From JSC-12 sp033764965 (GTDB lineage: Bacteria; Cyanobacteriota; Cyanobacteriia; Leptolyngbyales; Leptolyngbyaceae), in assembly GCA_033764965.1 (NCBI GenBank), contig JANRIN010000031.1, forward strand, positions 1-64,000: DNA of 64,000 nt, given 5' to 3'. How positions within the stretch are numbered: position 1 is the first letter of the stretch; every line of letters starts with the position of its first letter. The position numbers and the translations under genes are program-made. Below the pieces are notes generated by a model. That model was not told the DNA's origin, searched no databases, and saw only the letters and a list, made by a program, of their open reading frames with translations. Positions 25,205 to 32,940 of this stretch are shown here, one piece after another.

Positions 25205-25867
25205 ATGACGATATCTGCTTCTGGCGATCGCACAACTCAACTCCGCCACCTGATGCAACAGGCTGAATTGTCGAGCTACAAAGCGTTGAGTCAAGCCGCA
25301 GACGTATCTGAAAAACAAATTCGCAATCTGCGGCAGGGCAAACTAGCAACGATGCGACTTGAAACTGTGATCAAACTCAGTCAAGCATTGCAAGTGTCAC
25401 TAGAAGAACTTGTCACAGTTTTCGGAGTTTTCCCCAACCCCCCAACCCCAACCCCTAAACCCGTTGCCTCACCCACCCATCACGATCTACGACAAGAGTA
25501 CGATCGCCTCCAGGCAAAATTAAACCAACAAAAACAGGAAGTGTGGCAAGAATTTCAACAATCGAGCTTGCAGGTTCTGGAATCGTTGTTATTGCAACTG
25601 CCCACCGCCATGTACGCGGCTCAACAGAATCCTCAAGCTCCAGCCGTCAAACTATTACCTTTGCTCCGTCCCATTGACGCACTCTTACAACAGTGGGGCA
25701 TTGAACCGATCGCAACAGTGGGGGCAGAAGTGGCTTACGACCCGCAACAGCATCAATTGATGGAAGGAAACGCTGCACCCGACGATCGAGTCCGAGTCCG
25801 ATACGTGGGCTATCGGCAGGGCGATCGCTTATTGTACCGCGCCAAAGTGAGTCCGCTCAACACATAA
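25205..25867 (+). CDS. XRE-type HTH fused to a GrpE-like domain
   Basis: A 220-residue protein. Residues about 10-75 form an XRE-like helix-turn-helix (LSSYKALSQAADVSEKQIR, then LETVIKLSQALQVSLEELV). After a Pro/Thr linker a long helix follows (about 97-130), then a segment that aligns by eye with the GrpE core and beta-wing. It has LLQLPTAMYAAQQ / LRPIDALLQQWGIEPI, and GAEVAYDPQQHQLM followed by VRYVGYRQGDRLLYRAKVS. GrpE proteins show G-x-x-x-D-P-x-x-H-(E/Q) and a G-Y...R...A-x-V pattern there. It may be a DNA-binding protein that recruits or senses Hsp70, but this is inference. No Hsp70 gene lies in the window. Confidence 0.7.
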   Translation: MTISASGDRTTQLRHLMQQAELSSYKALSQAADVSEKQIRNLRQGKLATMRLETVIKLSQALQVSLEELVTVFGVFPNPPTPTPKPVASPTHHDLRQEYDRLQAKLNQQKQEVWQEFQQSSLQVLESLLLQLPTAMYAAQQNPQAPAVKLLPLLRPIDALLQQWGIEPIATVGAEVAYDPQQHQLMEGNAAPDDRVRVRYVGYRQGDRLLYRAKVSPLNT

Positions 25868-25891
25868 GGTACGCTATAAAAGCTGTACCTT
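25866..25891. promoter_or_regulatory. Inverted repeat AAGGTAC-N12-GTACCTT
   Basis: A perfect 7-bp inverted repeat brackets GCTATAAAAGCT, which contains a TATAAA-like -10 hexamer. It overlaps the stop of the HTH-GrpE-like gene and precedes the membrane protein gene. It could be an operator or a weak hairpin. Confidence 0.4.
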
Positions 25892-25904
25892 GTTCCCTGG
25901 TGTG

Positions 25905-27491
25905 ATGGCGCTGCAAAAATATAGTCCATTGATTCCTGGCAAACGTCGTAGAAATTTATGGTTTGAACGGACAATGGCGATCGTGGCAACGGTCAATTTG
26001 GCATTGGTGGTGTTTGATTTAACCTACGTGCCCTGGCGTAATTTTTGGTTGCAATCGAATGTGGTGATTCCCTTTACTGGACAAAAGCTGCACATTCCTT
26101 TGCCAACGATGGCTTGTCCAGATCGATCGGTGCCAGGAGACCAGCCTCCAGCCACAATTCAGCAGTCGATCGTGACCTGTTTGTATGACCCAGTGAAGGG
26201 CATTGAATCGCATCGAGATACCAAGGCACACCTGGAAACGGTTGATCAGCTTCAGCAACAAGTTGGACAAAAAGGTTTGGACTCTGGGTTGCAGTCGGCT
26301 GAAGTCCAAAAAACGCTGGCAGAACTGAGAGCGCAAAGCCAAGCCATGATTGCGTTAAATCCCTTCGAGGCAGCAGACAAAAGCGGCACGTTGGAGAAAA
26401 TCAAGAATGAAATGCGCGATCGGGTGGGCGATCGAGTTAAGGCGGATGTATCGGCGACAGAAGCGTTTCAGATATTTTGGAGTACAAACAATCCCCAATA
26501 TCCCAATTACCTGTCGTCCTCTAACTTCAACGAGGAAATGAAGTGGTTCAACCAAAGGATTCGACCCTTAATTGCAACCAACTATTACCGATCGATTGGG
26601 GAAAATGGTGAACCAACCAACAACTTTTGGCTGATTGATGCTCCTTTTGTGAGCTTATTTCTGTTGGAATTTCTGGCGCGTACCCTTTACATCAGTAGTC
26701 GTTATCGCAACCTCACCTGGCTAGATGCCATGATTTGGCGCTGGTATGACATTCCGTTGTTTCTGCCCTTCAGCCTATTTATCCCAGTATTCGCATTAAC
26801 GCGAGTCATTCCCACAACTCTACGCTTGCATCAAGCCAAGATGATTGATTTGCACAATCTCAATGCCAGAGTGCGGGAAGGATTTGTGAGCGCGATCGCC
26901 GAAGAAATCACAGAAGTTGTGATTGTGCAAGTCGTTAATCAAGTGCAGGGAGCCATTCGTCGCGGGGAGTTTTCCGCACTTCTGGAACGCACCACCTCTC
27001 GCCGCTATGTAGACATTAACAATATCAATGAAATTGAGGTGATTGCAAAACACCTTCTAGAACTTGTAATTTATCAGGTTTTTCCTAAGATTAAACCTGA
27101 TTTGGAAGTCTTTTTAAATCATGGTATTACCAGTGTCTTAAGCCAATCTCCGGTTTATCAAGGAATTACTTCCCTACCTGGAATCGGCACTGTACCTGGA
27201 CAAGTGACTGAACGACTTGTCACTGATCTAACTCAAGCCATTCATGACACATTGCAAACTTTGCTGGAAGACCCTAAAACAACCGAAGTGACCATACAAC
27301 TGATCCGAAATTTCTCTAATACAGTCATTTCTGAAGCACGACAGAAGGAGAGCTTAAAAGAAATCGAATTGCTACTATCAGACTTATTAGAAGAAATCAA
27401 GATTAATTACGTTCAGCGGTTAAGTGAGGAAGATTTGACTCTGATTCTGGATGAAACGCGCCATCTGAAGCAGCGATCTCATCCTCAATAG
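25905..27491 (+). CDS. Cyanobacterial membrane protein of unknown function
   Basis: The ATG at 25905 gives 528 residues; an upstream in-frame TTG falls inside an inverted repeat. A membrane helix (about 22-44) is followed by an extracytoplasmic region of about 200 residues. Two or three further helices follow (around 250-320; FVSLFLLEFLARTLY, DIPLFLPFSLFIPVFALTRVIP). A long cytoplasmic helical C-terminus follows (about 320-528), rich in Glu/Lys and Ile/Val. I do not recognise the family beyond cyanobacterial hypothetical proteins. It follows the HTH-GrpE-like gene by 37 nt and overlaps the convergent egtB by 7 nt. Confidence 0.6.
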   Translation: MALQKYSPLIPGKRRRNLWFERTMAIVATVNLALVVFDLTYVPWRNFWLQSNVVIPFTGQKLHIPLPTMACPDRSVPGDQPPATIQQSIVTCLYDPVKGIESHRDTKAHLETVDQLQQQVGQKGLDSGLQSAEVQKTLAELRAQSQAMIALNPFEAADKSGTLEKIKNEMRDRVGDRVKADVSATEAFQIFWSTNNPQYPNYLSSSNFNEEMKWFNQRIRPLIATNYYRSIGENGEPTNNFWLIDAPFVSLFLLEFLARTLYISSRYRNLTWLDAMIWRWYDIPLFLPFSLFIPVFALTRVIPTTLRLHQAKMIDLHNLNARVREGFVSAIAEEITEVVIVQVVNQVQGAIRRGEFSALLERTTSRRYVDINNINEIEVIAKHLLELVIYQVFPKIKPDLEVFLNHGITSVLSQSPVYQGITSLPGIGTVPGQVTERLVTDLTQAIHDTLQTLLEDPKTTEVTIQLIRNFSNTVISEARQKESLKEIELLLSDLLEEIKINYVQRLSEEDLTLILDETRHLKQRSHPQ

Positions 27492-28708
27492 CCCGACCTG
27501 GCACAGCGAAACCCAGCAAAGATTTCCCGCACGTGGGGATGATACCAATTGCGAAAAGAAACCCGCGATGCCCAGGGCTGAGTCACCCAACTGCCGCCCC
27601 GCAACACGCGATGGTTGCCATCAAAATACGCTTGAGAGTAACCCCGGTAGGGATAAGCCTCAAATCCTGGATAACCATCAAACCAGGAATCTGTCCATTC
27701 CCAAACAAGATTCCCCCTGCCTGGAAGCATTGGAGCGTGTAAGCGATCGCAGTGCCAACGAGCCGCTTTTTCCCATTCCGCCTCCGTGGGTAAGCGCTTG
27801 CCCACAAAATTAGCGTAGGCTTCCGCCTCATACCAGTTCACACCAAAAACCGGACGATCGTCCCCCCAATTCCATTCGTCAATCCAGTAAAGCGGATGGT
27901 GAACGGAATTCGCCTGTCGCCATGCCCAACCCGCTTCAGACCACCACTGCGAATCTTTGTAGCCACCTGCTTGCATGAATTGTCGATACTGTCCGCAGGT
28001 GACAGGAGCACGATCGATCCAAAAGTCCTCTACATAAACCTTGTGTACGGGACGTTCATTATCTAAGGCAAAAAGACTTTCATCCCCCATCTCAAACTCG
28101 CCCGCCGGGATGAGAACCATGTCAGTAAAAGAAATTTTGTCATTCAGCATTCGTCCTTCGTCACTTGTTCTTTGCCCTTCCAATGACCCATGACCCATGA
28201 CCCATGACGATTCTGCCTTTATCTTTTGCCGTCTAGTTTCCAAATCCTGCAACGCTTGGACGATCGCGATCGTTTCATAATGCTGACTTTCGTGCTGCAA
28301 CAGCCACAGCCAGAGCCGTTGTTGTTTTTCTAATGGGGCAACGTCCAGGTAAGCAAAAACTTGCTCTCGGATGGTGGCGAGGTAGGTTTGAACTGCGGCT
28401 AATGAGGGTAGATTGACGCGATCGTGCTTGGGCAAAGTATCGGCAGCAAACAGGCGGCGGTATTCTGGGAACTGGGGCGGGTTGCCAGCCAGATGCTCCA
28501 GCAGCCAAAGCCCTTCGGTGTAGGCGATGTGTCCCAAGTGCCAACCGATCGGGCTGAAGTCGGGATGTGCCTGACAACAAAATGTTTCGTGATCAACGTC
28601 GGTAAACAAGGAGAGCGTTGTTTCGCGACATTGTTTCATCCATTGTCGAACTTGATGACGATCGCCAATCTTTAATTGCCAATTTCCAGTTCCCAGTTGC
28701 TGGTTCAT
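27485..28708 (-). CDS. egtB: EgtB-like non-haem iron sulfoxide synthase
   Basis: About 407 residues from the ATG at 28708 (TTG two codons earlier is possible). The N-terminal DinB-like domain has the iron site: WHLGH and the H-x3-H-x-E motif in QHESQHYET. The C-terminal formylglycine-generating-enzyme-like domain runs from MVLIPAGEFEMGDE to HPHVREIFAGFRC. EgtB joins a thiol donor to trimethylhistidine in ergothioneine synthesis. It pairs with egtC upstream (19-nt gap). Odd features: about 25 residues between the domains and about 10 residues at the N-terminus are encoded by sequences identical in type to spacer repeats. Confidence 0.82.
   Translation of the reverse strand: MNQQLGTGNWQLKIGDRHQVRQWMKQCRETTLSLFTDVDHETFCCQAHPDFSPIGWHLGHIAYTEGLWLLEHLAGNPPQFPEYRRLFAADTLPKHDRVNLPSLAAVQTYLATIREQVFAYLDVAPLEKQQRLWLWLLQHESQHYETIAIVQALQDLETRRQKIKAESSWVMGHGSLEGQRTSDEGRMLNDKISFTDMVLIPAGEFEMGDESLFALDNERPVHKVYVEDFWIDRAPVTCGQYRQFMQAGGYKDSQWWSEAGWAWRQANSVHHPLYWIDEWNWGDDRPVFGVNWYEAEAYANFVGKRLPTEAEWEKAARWHCDRLHAPMLPGRGNLVWEWTDSWFDGYPGFEAYPYRGYSQAYFDGNHRVLRGGSWVTQPWASRVSFRNWYHPHVREIFAGFRCARSGY
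28139..28208. repeat. Spacer-type repeat (CATGACC, GTCATTC) captured in egtB
   Basis: On the plus strand the segment reads GTCATTCAGCATTCGTCC... and ends with three and a half tandem TGACCCA units. It is the same class as the non-coding repeats at 7455 and 53145. Here it is read in frame and encodes residues around 169-193 of EgtB, between its two domains. Confidence 0.75.
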
Positions 28709-28727
28709 CTTCAATGGCTAGTTCAAT

Positions 28728-29510
28728 TTACAACGAAATCAGTTTGGTACTGAAATCTGAATTTACGGTGAGTAGGCTGCGATCGCCGAACGAACTCCAA
28801 TTCCCAGTAAACATCGGTTCAGAGGCAACTAAAACGGCATCCGGAAGTTGTTCACTCTGCGCCAGCCAATACAGCGTGGGGACAGGCTCCCGGTTGGCAA
28901 AGCGAGACGCAACCAGTTGTTTGCCATCGCTCACAATCATATTGGCAGAAAATTCCGTTTGGTACTTGTCCGCCAATTGGTGCAGAGTGGCGATCGTTTG
29001 TTGCAAAGCTTCTGGCAGCGAACCTGTGGCATCCAATTCATCCATCAACAGGGCAAAAATGTGTTCAGAATCCGTTGTGCCCTGAATCTGTTGATAGGCG
29101 CTATCGCTCAACCGTTCGCGCAATGGACGGTAGAGGGTTTCTCGAAAATTGGCAATAAAGCCGTTGTGGATGAAAGAAATATCATGCTGCTGAAAGGGTT
29201 GGCAATTCACTAGATCCACCGATTGCCCTGCTGTCGCACTCCGGACGTTGGCTACAACACAGCCCGACTCGATATAACGACTGAGGCTAACCAAATTCAC
29301 ATCATTCCACACAGGCAAAATCGTTTTGTAGTTGAAGGGGGCTGTTGCCCGATCGGCGTGATACCAACCCACGCCAAACCCGTCCGCATTGACGACCCCC
29401 GATGTCATCTCGCGCGGTTGATAACTTTGCACAACCAGGGAATGTTCCGGCTCGTAAAGCAATTGCTCTAGCGCGATCGGTCTGCCCAAATAACCCAATA
29501 ATCGACACAT
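28728..29510 (-). CDS. egtC: EgtC-like class II glutamine amidotransferase
   Basis: The start was placed at the ATG giving MCRLLGYLGRPIALEQLLY, so that Cys2 becomes the N-terminal nucleophile of an Ntn hydrolase. The product is 260 residues. Conserved segments include NADGFGVGWY, VVANVRSAT, NCQPF and FIHNGFIANF, plus the DSEHIFALLMDEL helix. In ergothioneine synthesis EgtC removes glutamate from the gamma-glutamylcysteine-derived intermediate. It sits directly upstream of egtB, supporting the pathway assignment. The methyltransferase EgtD and lyase EgtE are not in the window. Confidence 0.85.
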   Translation of the reverse strand: MCRLLGYLGRPIALEQLLYEPEHSLVVQSYQPREMTSGVVNADGFGVGWYHADRATAPFNYKTILPVWNDVNLVSLSRYIESGCVVANVRSATAGQSVDLVNCQPFQQHDISFIHNGFIANFRETLYRPLRERLSDSAYQQIQGTTDSEHIFALLMDELDATGSLPEALQQTIATLHQLADKYQTEFSANMIVSDGKQLVASRFANREPVPTLYWLAQSEQLPDAVLVASEPMFTGNWSSFGDRSLLTVNSDFSTKLISL

Positions 29511-29683
29511 GAAGTTTTTAAAGATAGGGAAAACAGTCAAGCTTTTGAGATTCTGACATACAGTTACAAAAATCAACCACTACTACAAGAAGCAACCACT
29601 CCCCATTTCCCCAATCTCCAATCCCCAAACCTGGATTCTCTTGATAAACTAAGAAGACCAAGTTCGTAGCTGATCTCAAAACT

Positions 29684-29911
29684 ATGCACAAACGCTCTCC
29701 TGTCGATAGTACTCAAGTCATGCGTCGCGCTGATGAGTTAATCGGTGCCGCTTCTAACCGTTATCGGATTACCGTTCAGGTGGCAAATCGGGCAAAGCGG
29801 CGGCGATTTGAAGATTTTGACAACAACGAAGACTCTTCCATGAAGCCCGTGATGCGGGCAATCATTGAGATGTCCGATGAACTGACCCAACCCGAAATTA
29901 TTGGCGAATAA
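29684..29911 (+). CDS. rpoZ: RNA polymerase omega subunit
   Basis: A 75-residue protein matching cyanobacterial omega. It has RRADELIGAASNRYRITVQVANRAKRR (split as two helices) and a C-terminal MRAIIEMSDELTQPEIIGE segment. Omega assists assembly and stability of RNA polymerase and, in cyanobacteria, primary sigma recruitment. The next gene starts 11 nt downstream, suggesting an operon. Confidence 0.93.
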   Translation: MHKRSPVDSTQVMRRADELIGAASNRYRITVQVANRAKRRRFEDFDNNEDSSMKPVMRAIIEMSDELTQPEIIGE

Positions 29912-29922
29912 GGACGCAGGTT

Positions 29923-30444
29923 GTGCGAAGACCATTTGCAACCGCCGTTCTGATTCTGGCGATCGCGCCTGTTTTGTCCCTTTCCTGGTTAGCAATGGGA
30001 GGGAATCAGGCGGCGATCGCTCAAATTATCCGAACCGAGGGTGTTGGGCGGCGAGTGTATGAACAATTGCCCGACTTTCCTCGCGAAAATCAGTACATCA
30101 ACAAAGAAACCGGAAAAGTTTCAGAAGACGAAACCCTGGTCAACCGTCTCGTGCGCTATCACGTTTACGTCAAAGGTCGTCCCGCTTTTTACCGACTGGA
30201 TTGGAAGCTGACCCTGGCAGAATATCTGGGACTCAGCGGACAAATGGACGATTCCGACTATCCCGGTGCTGCCAGACTCAACAAAAACCCTTTAGAGGGT
30301 GATATTGTTGCTATTCGTAAACTTAACCTGGCGCAACGAAATGCCTTGGTGCAAGCGCTAGTCGATGCGTTCTCGCCTCAAACTCGTCCGCCTCAAGCCG
30401 TGCCCAAGCCCGTGATTCAGTTACCTGCTGGGGGCAAGCCGTAA
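29923..30444 (+). CDS. Conserved cyanobacterial secreted protein
   Basis: A 173-residue protein with a GTG start preceded by AAGGACG. An N-terminal signal sequence (about 1-35, ending AAIAQ) precedes a soluble domain. That domain contains VNRLVRYHVYVKGRPAFYRLDW and LTLAEYLGLSG (about 65-105). A Pro-rich tail closes the protein. It resembles conserved hypothetical proteins found beside rpoZ in cyanobacteria. No function is recognised. It is probably co-transcribed with rpoZ. Confidence 0.6.
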   Translation: MRRPFATAVLILAIAPVLSLSWLAMGGNQAAIAQIIRTEGVGRRVYEQLPDFPRENQYINKETGKVSEDETLVNRLVRYHVYVKGRPAFYRLDWKLTLAEYLGLSGQMDDSDYPGAARLNKNPLEGDIVAIRKLNLAQRNALVQALVDAFSPQTRPPQAVPKPVIQLPAGGKP

Positions 30445-30519
30445 AAAGGCAGAAGGTAGAGGGCAAAAGGTAGAAGGGAAAATGATGGAGGGGGTGCGAG
30501 ATGCCAGGGGATTGTGGAG

Positions 30520-30539
30520 GGGCGTTTCATGAAACGCCC
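30520..30539. repeat. 20-bp perfect palindrome spanning a start codon
   Basis: GGGCGTTTCATGAAACGCCC is perfectly self-complementary. The central ATG is the start codon of the DUF1818 gene, and the left arm adjoins the GGAGG ribosome binding site. The same palindrome type is common as a dispersed element in cyanobacteria. Confidence 0.92.
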
Positions 30540-30897
30540 GTACATTAAATCAGGGCAGGGTTGGCGGGTTGGCTGGGATGCAACTGCTCTAAACTACAAA
30601 GCCCTCGTTGGTACAGAAGACTGGTCACTGGAACTCACGGAAGCAGAGTGGCAAGACTTCACCCGCCTGCTAGAGCAACTGATTACGGCAATTCAGCAAA
30701 TCCAGGCAGAACTGATGGATGAGGAAGCGATCGCCTGCGAAGTGGAAAGCGATCGGCTCTGGCTGGAAGCGGAAGGCTATCCCCACGCCTACTCGCTCCA
30801 CCTGATCCTGCTCACCGGACGACGCGCCGAAGGCACCTGGCAACCCGCCGCTGTCCCAGAACTCCTCCAAGCCATCCAACTAATCCAGGTGTTTTAG
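30529..30897 (+). CDS. DUF1818 family protein
   Basis: The ATG at 30529, six bases after GGAGGGG, gives 122 residues. The protein is small, soluble and cyanobacteria-specific. It has IKSGQGWRVGWD, the Trp-rich LVGTEDWSLELTEAEW segment and a helical middle, followed by GRRAEGTWQPAAVPELLQAI. This matches DUF1818, whose function is unknown. The start codon is the centre of a 20-bp palindrome, so the mRNA could fold over its own initiation region. A GTG 15 nt upstream is an alternative start. Confidence 0.85.
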   Translation: MKRPYIKSGQGWRVGWDATALNYKALVGTEDWSLELTEAEWQDFTRLLEQLITAIQQIQAELMDEEAIACEVESDRLWLEAEGYPHAYSLHLILLTGRRAEGTWQPAAVPELLQAIQLIQVF

Positions 30898-30910
30898 AAG
30901 CTTTCGGCGC

Positions 30911-30977
30911 AAACCTCAGAGTTTTCACCCCAAAATTGAACTCTGCGACCACCCAGGAACTCAAAACTCCGAGGTTT
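30911..30977. repeat. AAACCTC(A/G)GAGTTTT inverted-repeat element, copy 1
   Basis: AAACCTCAGAGTTTT at 30911-30925 pairs with AAAACTCCGAGGTTT at 30963-30977 with one mismatch. The spacing is 37 nt. A related element with the same AAACCTCGGAG core is at 43041-43111. It lies in the gap between the DUF1818 and pentapeptide genes. Confidence 0.65.
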
Positions 30978-31036
30978 TAGCAAATTTGGCGGTTTTGAGT
31001 TGAATAAAGCATATTAGATGGAATGAGATCGACCTG

Positions 31037-32515
31037 ATGGTAAAGGAAATCCCTGTGGCAAACGAGGAACAGCTTAAACTGCTCATGCAAGGAGTAAAAG
31101 TCTGGAATGAATGGCGCAAAAACAACCCAGAAGTTGGAATAGACCTAAGTGAGGCTGACCTCAAAGAGGCTGATCTTAAAGAATTCAACCTCCATAGAGC
31201 TAATCTCAGCAGGGCTTTCCTGAGTGAGGCTGACCTCCAAGGCACAGTTGAATACGGTCAGATCTGCGTTAATAGCGTAGATAGCTTTAATGAAACTGTT
31301 TACGAAATCGAGTCCTACTTGTTTACAACTGATCTTAGTGAGGCTGATCTCAGTGAGGCTTTCCTTATTGGAGCTAATCTCAGCTTTGCTAACCTTGGTA
31401 AGGCTCACCTCTCAAAGGCTTATCTGAGTGAAACTGACTTTAGCTGGGCTAATCTTAAGAATGCTAATCTCAATGAAGCTGACCTTAGCTCGGCTAATCT
31501 TAGCTCGGCTAACCTTAGTGAGGCTCATCTCTCTAGCGTTAATCTGAACGAAGCTGACCTTAGCTCGGCTAATCTTAGGTCGGCTAACCTTAGCGGAACT
31601 AACCTCAGCAAAGCTCAAGTCCTTGGTACAAACTTCACAGGTGCAAATTTAACAGGTGCTTGCATTGAGGACTGGCATTCTAATAGTGCAACAAAACTGG
31701 ATGAAGTTGAGTGTGATTACATTTACCTGAAGAGTGGCAATCAGGAACGTCGCCCCAGTGACCCGAAACGAAACTTTGAACCAGGTGAGTTTACCAAGCT
31801 GTTTCAGAAGTTTCTCAGCACGGTTGATTTGATTTTTCGCAATGGCGTGGATTGGCAAGCCTTACTGATTTCATTAGAAAAGCTGCGCGTGGAGGCAGCA
31901 GGGGCAGAGTTATCGATTCAGGCAATTGAAAACAAGAACGACGGGGCGTTTGTCGTGCGGGTCAACACGCCACCCGAAGCCGACAAAGCCGAAGTCGAAA
32001 AATTTCTCAAGCGAGAATACGAGGTGGCATTGAAAGCAATTGAAGCTCGATACGAGATGCAACTTCAACTTCAGGGTGAACAGTTGCAGTTTTACCGTGA
32101 GGAAATGGCAGCAAAACGTCAAGACAATACACAATTAATGGAAGTTCTCAAAACAATGGCAGAAAAAGAAAATCAAGCCCCAAAATACGATATGCGAAAC
32201 TCTAACTTCGCGAACTTTGCCGATACTATTCAGGATGGTGGAAAACAACAGACTGTTCAACACATCTATGCACCGGAGCAAAATCTAGCAGCGGCGGCAG
32301 CAGAAATTCAGCAACTTCTTGCTGTGGTGAATCCTAAGTCTGATGATGAATTTGCTGAAGCTGTTTATCGAGAAATCCAGAAAAACCCTACTCTTAAAGC
32401 CAGATTAGTTAACGCTCTAAAGTCGGGAGGACTAGAAGCATTGAAAGCAATATTCAACCATCCAGCATTCAGCATTCCGGCTGAAACTATAAAAGGATGG
32501 CTCGAAGCAGAATAA
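31037..32515 (+). CDS. Pentapeptide-repeat protein with helical C-terminus
   Basis: A 492-residue protein. Residues about 33-70 and 98-210 are A(D/N)Lxx pentapeptide repeats forming a quadrilateral beta-helix, interrupted at about 70-97 by a non-repeat insertion (GQICVNSVDSFNETVYEIE). The second block is made of near-identical 15-base DNA repeats encoding LSSAN / LSEAD. The C-terminal half (about 250-492) is helical with a likely coiled coil (about 320-375) and a final helical domain. The role is unknown; some C-terminal pieces resemble effector-associated cyanobacterial proteins. The base composition is AT-richer than its neighbours. Confidence 0.85.
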   Translation: MVKEIPVANEEQLKLLMQGVKVWNEWRKNNPEVGIDLSEADLKEADLKEFNLHRANLSRAFLSEADLQGTVEYGQICVNSVDSFNETVYEIESYLFTTDLSEADLSEAFLIGANLSFANLGKAHLSKAYLSETDFSWANLKNANLNEADLSSANLSSANLSEAHLSSVNLNEADLSSANLRSANLSGTNLSKAQVLGTNFTGANLTGACIEDWHSNSATKLDEVECDYIYLKSGNQERRPSDPKRNFEPGEFTKLFQKFLSTVDLIFRNGVDWQALLISLEKLRVEAAGAELSIQAIENKNDGAFVVRVNTPPEADKAEVEKFLKREYEVALKAIEARYEMQLQLQGEQLQFYREEMAAKRQDNTQLMEVLKTMAEKENQAPKYDMRNSNFANFADTIQDGGKQQTVQHIYAPEQNLAAAAAEIQQLLAVVNPKSDDEFAEAVYREIQKNPTLKARLVNALKSGGLEALKAIFNHPAFSIPAETIKGWLEAE

Positions 32516-32661
32516 AAAATGCTGGTGGCAGCAGACAACTCAGGCAATGGCAAATAAAGTAGGTAAAAAAAACTACAGAAAGGTTTGATCTAAAACGCAG
32601 CAGTCCTTGGTATATACAGTCTGCTAGATTTAACCTCAGCTTAAGTTGCTTACAGACAATT

Positions 32662-32732
32662 CCTTTCGGGGGGTGTGGGGGAGTTAGTACCCCACGAAGC
32701 GGGGGCACGGGGGGAAGTCCCCCGGCACAGTT
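32662..32732. repeat. G-rich/C-rich dispersed repeat
   Basis: TTTCGGGGGGTGTGGGGGAG, TACCCCACGAAGCGGGGGC and GGGGGGAAGTCCCCCGGCAC form overlapping inverted repeats that could fold into strong hairpins. The element occupies the spacer upstream of the small truncated gene. Sequences of this type are dispersed in many cyanobacteria. Confidence 0.65.
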
Positions 32733-32756
32733 TTTGGGTTAGTCAAAGAAGAAGCT

Positions 32757-32927
32757 ATGAACAAAACTATTCACAACACAAAGCAATTTGACGATGAGAT
32801 ACGTCCAGAATACGATTTTGCTGGAGGCGTGAGAGGCAAGCATTACCAGGCATATCGCCAAGGGCATTCCGTCACTATCCATCATGCCGATGGTACAACC
32901 ACTGTCTTCCTATTTTCTAGTTCCTGA
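32757..32927 (+). pseudogene. Small conserved cyanobacterial protein, apparently truncated
   Basis: A 56-codon ATG frame encodes NTKQFDDEIRPEYDFAGGVR and then GKHYQAYRQGHSVTIHHADG. From memory, this is the N-terminal part of a widespread small cyanobacterial protein (about 80-100 residues, usually continuing TTVQYF... and sometimes next to toxin genes). Here the reading ends in FLFSSS-stop, within a TTCTAGTTCCTGACTCC-type spacer repeat. The 3' part therefore seems replaced by repeat DNA. It may still be translated. No toxin gene is adjacent. Confidence 0.55.
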
Positions 32928-32940
32928 CTCCTAATTCCTC

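Noticed and set aside
32662..32732. G-rich hairpin region considered as an insertion-sequence end or group II intron fragment
   Set aside because: No transposase or reverse transcriptase nearby; composition matches dispersed cyanobacterial spacer repeats.
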